Shown in pieces: positions 61,601 through 64,000 of a DNA stretch of 64,000 bases (positions within the stretch are counted from its first letter, which is position 1; the number at the start of each line of letters is the position of its first letter). The notes under the pieces were generated by a model. That model did no database searches. It was not told the origin of the DNA and saw nothing but the letters and a program-made list of their open reading frames with translations. The DNA is from Crocinitomix sp044361315. Its GTDB lineage: Bacteria; Bacteroidota; Bacteroidia; Flavobacteriales_D; Crocinitomicaceae. The DNA is taken from positions 1 to 64,000 of the forward strand of contig JBIKJA010000016.1 in NCBI GenBank assembly GCA_044361315.1. Direction: 5' to 3'. The translations under genes and the position numbers were made by a program.

Positions 61601-62332
61601 TCAACAAATTATAATTCATGGCGCGATACAGATTACGATCCATCCAACAAAAATCAATCTGTTTATGCAGAACCACTCTGCAGTTACGGTGAATCCTACT
61701 CGCTACTTTGTAATTATTACACCCTCATGTGCGCCTTTAAAAAAGCTGGCACTCCTGAAGTAACTTCCTTTTTTGACGATGTTTATCGCGTGGAGGACAA
61801 AGCATTTAAGGCAAGTATTCAATTGATTCACCACAAATTAGGGATGCCTGTGGATACAGCAGTTTTGAACGAAGTAGCACAAGATGTTGAATATAGATCG
61901 TGGCTTTATGGTCAACTTTACCGGTTTGACATGTTAAATTTTATGGATCCTTCAATTGATCAGGAAGAACTTTGTTTTGGTAAATTATATAAAAATGGAT
62001 ACGATGATGAAACAGATTCCGTGGTTTTTATCCGCAAAGAGTTTGTAAAAAATGGCTCCGAAGAAGGTTATATTTATTTCTTTAAGCGAAAAGAAGAAAA
62101 TAAAAAGAATTGGATGATCGATTATATAGGAATGGTGCCAACTGAATTTTCTGACAGCATCTACCAATTTAACTCATCTGTGATCTTGAAAAAAGGACTT
62201 GCCTTTATGAATGAGGAGGAACTTGAAAAAACGATCGAACAAACCCTCGAAATGTTTGGCTTAATGGGACGAAAACGAACCGGAGTTGGAAACGAAGAGG
62301 ACGCGTATTATGGGCTGTTTGATGAGTTTTAA
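58658..62332 (+). CDS. Very long TraB/GumN family protein with large unassigned C-terminal region
   Basis: 1224 residues; the signal peptide ends near GMSFAQ. Residues about 25-290 are a TraB/GumN (Tiki-like) domain: SYLYGTMHVANKLAFNVSDS (about 41-60), IALESSPADWM with the conserved Glu (about 71-81), and SIFIGIGAAHLPGDGGAIEM with the GxxHLPG His (about 252-271). Members lie in the periplasm or membrane and are proposed metal-dependent proteases. The remaining 900 residues contain mixed alpha/beta segments. About 790-930 (YRTFEFEEEEEQEIRKKILR, VALQFAAIKGLGYSETIEAT) reads like HEAT-type helical repeats. GumN proteins are usually about 300 residues, so this extension is unusual and its function is unknown. 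Confidence 0.75.
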   Translation: MKLKISFLLFTIAFIGMSFAQTKRHQGLLWEISGNGLKTPSYLYGTMHVANKLAFNVSDSFYICLNKAQGIALESSPADWMKDYRNMDAAESAYSYGTFYERAFQIYDIDKDIAYLLMQNKNSLMNQILYRFNSGSEDYQENTFLDMFIYQAGAKNGKPIHSLETREEVILLSIKAMTPDKEEKEIDNKNNSYLDQDYQNRGSLMQDAYRRGDLDMIDSLSKMNNPTAVYHDYFIVERNRNMVNRIDSIVKYQSIFIGIGAAHLPGDGGAIEMLREMGYTVRAVDPKSTGKSHKMRKKLEDLYKAPIMNKFSTGDDFIKGVVPGTLFEMPTGSSKQLEYLCPETANGGYYSIIRQFTFGGVFGKTPAYYKASFDSLVYIATPGEIISKSSINLGGYEGYRILSKTSKNALVDYLILFTPSEIVALKGYGIGEYITKSEPKRFFSELEIAKSHSNWGDITPKFGGATWKMKGLVTGKDMIEGLETTSIDPVYQSYDAETSDYYAVMRYTLNDLDYIEEDSFDLAFLGKTFAKEHGFEVSSSTYEAGLGYGVVMQKLIPAETNKNVATEISLKIITKGSDYYLMLTNCKSDNAITFFESFSFQDFKVTEPYEVFVDTNLFYSVEIIEREETPQFPEWNYYSNNYDAEDRSYQSKNGSKNHVINQTNERVYVGYIKFHDYLSIDSADVFLANRIKIHSADDDLLVSRLITKNKDDKLIRTFLLTDTASSKGLYTQLILYHGREYTLQTLIDTVSGPSKHIQHFFNTFTPKDTIIGKDPFSDKAQLFFEHVYGSDSLNKVNALKSVGMILFKEKDVDQLIEFYRTFEFEEEEEQEIRKKILRNCGSIKSDKIYKFLADVYRENSYNVALQFAAIKGLGYSETIEATELIKTLIVENPPFSENMSGFSFSSALFDSLELTKNYFPSILDLLQYNEYEEEIMRLIAHGYIDSLYTFDSFKSEKNSLLRNAKIELKRVVASQEKGDKKSTNYNSWRDTDYDPSNKNQSVYAEPLCSYGESYSLLCNYYTLMCAFKKAGTPEVTSFFDDVYRVEDKAFKASIQLIHHKLGMPVDTAVLNEVAQDVEYRSWLYGQLYRFDMLNFMDPSIDQEELCFGKLYKNGYDDETDSVVFIRKEFVKNGSEEGYIYFFKRKEENKKNWMIDYIGMVPTEFSDSIYQFNSSVILKKGLAFMNEEELEKTIEQTLEMFGLMGRKRTGVGNEEDAYYGLFDEF

Positions 62333-62561
62333 TTAACGTTTTAAAAACTTGAATCCTAAAAATTAGTACGTTATAAGCGCATTTTGTATCAAAAAAATAA
62401 AATACACCGCCAAAACTGATAAAACCAAGTTTTGACCCAAATCAGAATAATTCTTTGAACGAGGGTGCCGTCGGTTTTTTAGTGCTTTTATAAGCTGTTA
62501 GGCGTTCATTCAACGCAGTAAGCGAATTAAACGGTTTTTTTTAATTGTTTTTTTTGAAGCC

Positions 62562-62909
62562 TTACTGCACTAATTTTTTTAAAAAATCAACTTGATCTTC
62601 CAATAATTGTATCGTTTTTTCGTATTGCTGAATTAACTTATCGGGAATATTGATATGATTGATTCCAATATTACCTTCTTGCTTGCAATTATTAAAAATT
62701 TGTTTGTGATCAAAACCTAAAACTTCGAGTGGTTGAATACCTAAAATGGCACTAATCTCATTCAGTCGGTTAATGGTTAGCTGTGTTTCACCCGCCTCTA
62801 TTTTAGAATAAGCACGGGTAGATAAGCCGAGTTGAGAAGCAACATACTCTTGTGTGAAATTTTTAAGCTCTCGAATTTGCTTGATTTTTATTTCTGGCGC
62901 ATCTATCAT
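62562..62909 (-). CDS. Xre family helix-turn-helix transcriptional regulator
   Basis: 115 residues. Residues about 8-65 form a Cro/CI-type helix-turn-helix: IKQIRELKNFTQEYVASQLG, then LSTRAYSKIEAGETQLTINR with the recognition helix, and LNEISAILGIQPLEVL. The C-terminal part (about 90-115, KLIQQYEKTIQLLEDQVDFL) is a short coiled coil that likely mediates dimerisation. The upstream region has two AGTTCAAA repeats that could be its operator. The regulated gene is unknown; neighbours in the divergent direction are the small exported proteins at 63151 and 63602. Confidence 0.85.
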   Translation of the reverse strand: MIDAPEIKIKQIRELKNFTQEYVASQLGLSTRAYSKIEAGETQLTINRLNEISAILGIQPLEVLGFDHKQIFNNCKQEGNIGINHINIPDKLIQQYEKTIQLLEDQVDFLKKLVQ

Positions 62910-62924
62910 TTTTGATGTTTTAAA

Positions 62925-62952
62925 AGTTCAAAAATAGACATAATAGTTCAAA
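62925..62952 (-). promoter_or_regulatory. Possible autoregulatory operator and promoter of the Xre gene
   Basis: AGTTCAAA occurs at 62925-62932 and again at 62945-62952, 20 bases apart (two helical turns) and in direct orientation. The first copy overlaps a minus-strand TATTTTTG (62936-62929), an exact TAnnTTTG -7 box, 20 bases before the start codon. A repressor bound here would block its own promoter. The binding is inferred from position only. Confidence 0.35.
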
Positions 62953-63078
62953 TTAAGAAACTTTAACTTGTTTTTTTTTAGAATCTTGGAATATCTTTGA
63001 CCAAAGTTGGTTAAAACCATGAGGTACAAATCCTATTTATTTAGAATAGTAATGAGAAACACAACGTGGAGACCACCA

Positions 63079-63138
63079 GAAAACAAATTAAAAAAGCGAG
63101 TGTTCCGAAAATCGTTAAGCGTAGGAAATTAAATTAAA
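63079..63138 (+). repeat. 60-bp direct repeat, copy 1, leader of the small exported protein gene
   Basis: Starts GAAAACAAATTAAAAAAGCG and runs to the AT-rich stretch just before the gene at 63151. It matches 63538-63597 with three substitutions in about 60 bases. It could be a shared leader/promoter region or a product of tandem duplication. A 37-codon open frame across it (63019-63132) is not supported as a gene. Confidence 0.65.
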
Positions 63139-63150
63139 TTATTAAATAAA

Positions 63151-63519
63151 ATGAAAAAATTTCTTTTAATGGCAACTATGTTGCTCATATTTGGGGTAGG
63201 GCATGCACAAATTTCCGAAATTTTTAACAGCTTAAATAGCGGTGAAGAATTGGTTTTTTATTCAACAAATAAAGGGTGTTTAACAATTTCAAAAAATAAT
63301 TTTAAACAGAGTTATTCAGAAGGCTGCGCTAAACCTATCAACTTTACAATTAATAACATCAACCTAAAAGATAATAGAATAAATATTAGTATGACTATGC
63401 ATTATTATGGTGATATGAAGCTTGTGGGATTTTTGGAAATAAAAGACAATGTATTAGTTCTCACTTACGGTGAAAGCGCCACAAGTCAGCAGCAAGTAGA
63501 TAAATATATATTAAAGTAA
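63151..63519 (+). CDS. Small exported protein of unknown function
   Basis: 122 residues. The signal peptide (MKKFLLMATMLLIFGVGHAQ) is cleaved after HAQ. The mature part reads as short beta strands: GEELVFYSTNKGCLTISKNN, FTINNINLKDNRINISMTMH, GFLEIKDNVLVLTYGES. It has two Cys residues (in KGCLTIS and EGCAKPI) that may pair in the periplasm. I recognise no family. It lies between two near-identical 60-bp leaders; the next gene, also exported, is preceded by the second copy. Confidence 0.65.
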   Translation: MKKFLLMATMLLIFGVGHAQISEIFNSLNSGEELVFYSTNKGCLTISKNNFKQSYSEGCAKPINFTINNINLKDNRINISMTMHYYGDMKLVGFLEIKDNVLVLTYGESATSQQQVDKYILK

Positions 63520-63537
63520 TCAATATTATTTAGTCAA

Positions 63538-63597
63538 GAAAACAAATTAAAAAAGCGAGTATTCCAAAAATCGTTAAGAGTAGGAAATTAAATTAAA
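63538..63597 (+). repeat. 60-bp direct repeat, copy 2, leader of the edge-truncated exported protein gene
   Basis: Starts 19 bases after the stop at 63519 and ends 4 bases before the ATG at 63602. The three differences from copy 1 are at the G/A in GTGTTCC/GTATTCC, G/A in CCGAAAA/CCAAAAA, and C/A in AAGCGTAGG/AAGAGTAGG. Confidence 0.65.
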
Positions 63598-63601
63598 TAA
63601 A

Positions 63602-64000
63602 ATGAAAAAGTTAGTTTTTTTGCTGGCAATACTCATGTATAGCTATGCCAATGCTCAATGCGCGAGGGTTTATATAAACGAGCATTTAATGGGCTCTCCA
63701 ATTTGTTATTTATCAAAAGGAGATTATATAGAATTATGTTTAAATGATAAAGAAGTTAATGGATGTCCTCGTGACCTATACATTTACGATATGGGCTATT
63801 CTTCGGGAAGTCAGACATATGAGTTATCTCTCGATAAAGGATGGTCTACACACTACATGACTTTAATGATTAATACAACGACTAAAAGACTCGGATTTAT
63901 TTTACAAGGTCAGACGGCATTGTATAGCTATTACACGGAAAATGAAATGAAGGAGAGGCAAGAACGGGAAAACAAACAGCGTCAAGCGCAAGAAGCTTTG
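63602..64000 (+). CDS. Small exported protein, 3' end outside window
   Basis: The ATG at 63602 opens a frame that runs to the right edge without a stop (133 codons visible). The signal peptide (MKKLVFLLAILMYSYANAQ) ends at NAQ. The mature region has several Cys residues (QCARVY, SPICYLSKG, IELCLNDK, NGCPRDL), likely disulfide-bonded, then beta-rich sequence (YELSLDKGWSTHYMTLMIN). The last visible part is a charged helix (NEMKERQERENKQRQAQEAL). Although it shares a leader with the gene at 63151, the mature sequences do not look alike. No family is recognised. Confidence 0.65.
   Translation, partial: MKKLVFLLAILMYSYANAQCARVYINEHLMGSPICYLSKGDYIELCLNDKEVNGCPRDLYIYDMGYSSGSQTYELSLDKGWSTHYMTLMINTTTKRLGFILQGQTALYSYYTENEMKERQERENKQRQAQEAL

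Noticed and set aside
63019..63132. 37-codon frame before the small exported gene, running through the 60-bp repeat
   Set aside because: The second repeat copy carries two amino-acid changes in three substitutions and no equivalent start codon, so selection on protein is not evident.

Overview
The window looks like chromosomal DNA of a free-living Bacteroidota bacterium, most likely order Flavobacteriales and possibly Crocinitomicaceae (an inference from gene content, not a marker-gene placement). Supporting signs are AT-rich DNA, a 651-residue GyrB, both kinds of type IX secretion (T9SS) sorting domain (type B at 11919-14987, type A at 26925-27716), an S46 dipeptidyl-peptidase, a fused E1 alpha/beta dehydrogenase, a split transketolase, and several promoters with the Bacteroidota TTG / TAnnTTTG signature. 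I found no rRNA, tRNA, CRISPR array, prophage or intact insertion sequence.

Layout. 1-5.5 kb: an edge-truncated propeller sensor, a MazG-like pyrophosphohydrolase, an exported protein of unknown function and gyrB. 5.5-6.7 kb: gene-poor DNA with a decayed coding remnant next to a MITE-like repeat. 6.7-9.1 kb: a tight operon of ferredoxin reductase, short-chain dehydrogenase and MOSC protein. 9.5-15.3 kb: E1 dehydrogenase, then a large T9SS type B surface protein with a small exported partner. 15.5-21.7 kb: the two transketolase halves separated by a von Willebrand A (VWA) protein, an ECF sigma / anti-sigma-like / Spy-like trio, and a class III aminotransferase. 21.8-32.3 kb: a PAS-GAF-PP2C phosphatase, MiaE, a DivIC/FtsB-like protein, a T9SS type A protein, an S46 peptidase, and an SpmA-SpmB fusion with a small partner. 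33.0-37.6 kb: formate-tetrahydrofolate ligase with FdhD, a lipoprotein/coiled-coil pair, and GAPDH. 37.8-46.0 kb: membrane and outer-membrane proteins, a methyltransferase-VanW pair, DUF481 and ATP-grasp genes, and uvrA. 46.0-48.5 kb: a decayed polysaccharide locus in which intact rfbC and a wza-like gene lie among fragments of a tyrosine kinase, an asparagine synthase, a glycosyltransferase and a membrane protein. 48.5-64 kb: PBP4, a two-gene NAD-linked formate dehydrogenase, a metallopeptidase remnant, an M14 carboxypeptidase, MsrA, a DEAD-box helicase, a very long TraB/GumN protein, an Xre regulator and two small exported proteins behind a duplicated 60-bp leader.

How the genes fit together. 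The formate genes form a functional set: the formate dehydrogenase (50177-54598) would oxidise formate to CO2 with NAD+, FdhD (34708-35514) would sulfurate its molybdenum cofactor, and formate-tetrahydrofolate ligase (33026-34708) would divert formate into one-carbon metabolism. The envelope genes (T9SS clients, PBP4, VanW, DUF481, Spy-like, lipoproteins) fit a Gram-negative surface-rich lifestyle. The most unusual parts are the collapsed polysaccharide locus, the VWA gene inside the transketolase operon, the MITE-like repeat family, and several pseudogenes cut down to their ends. I did not find a clearly new defence or mobile system.
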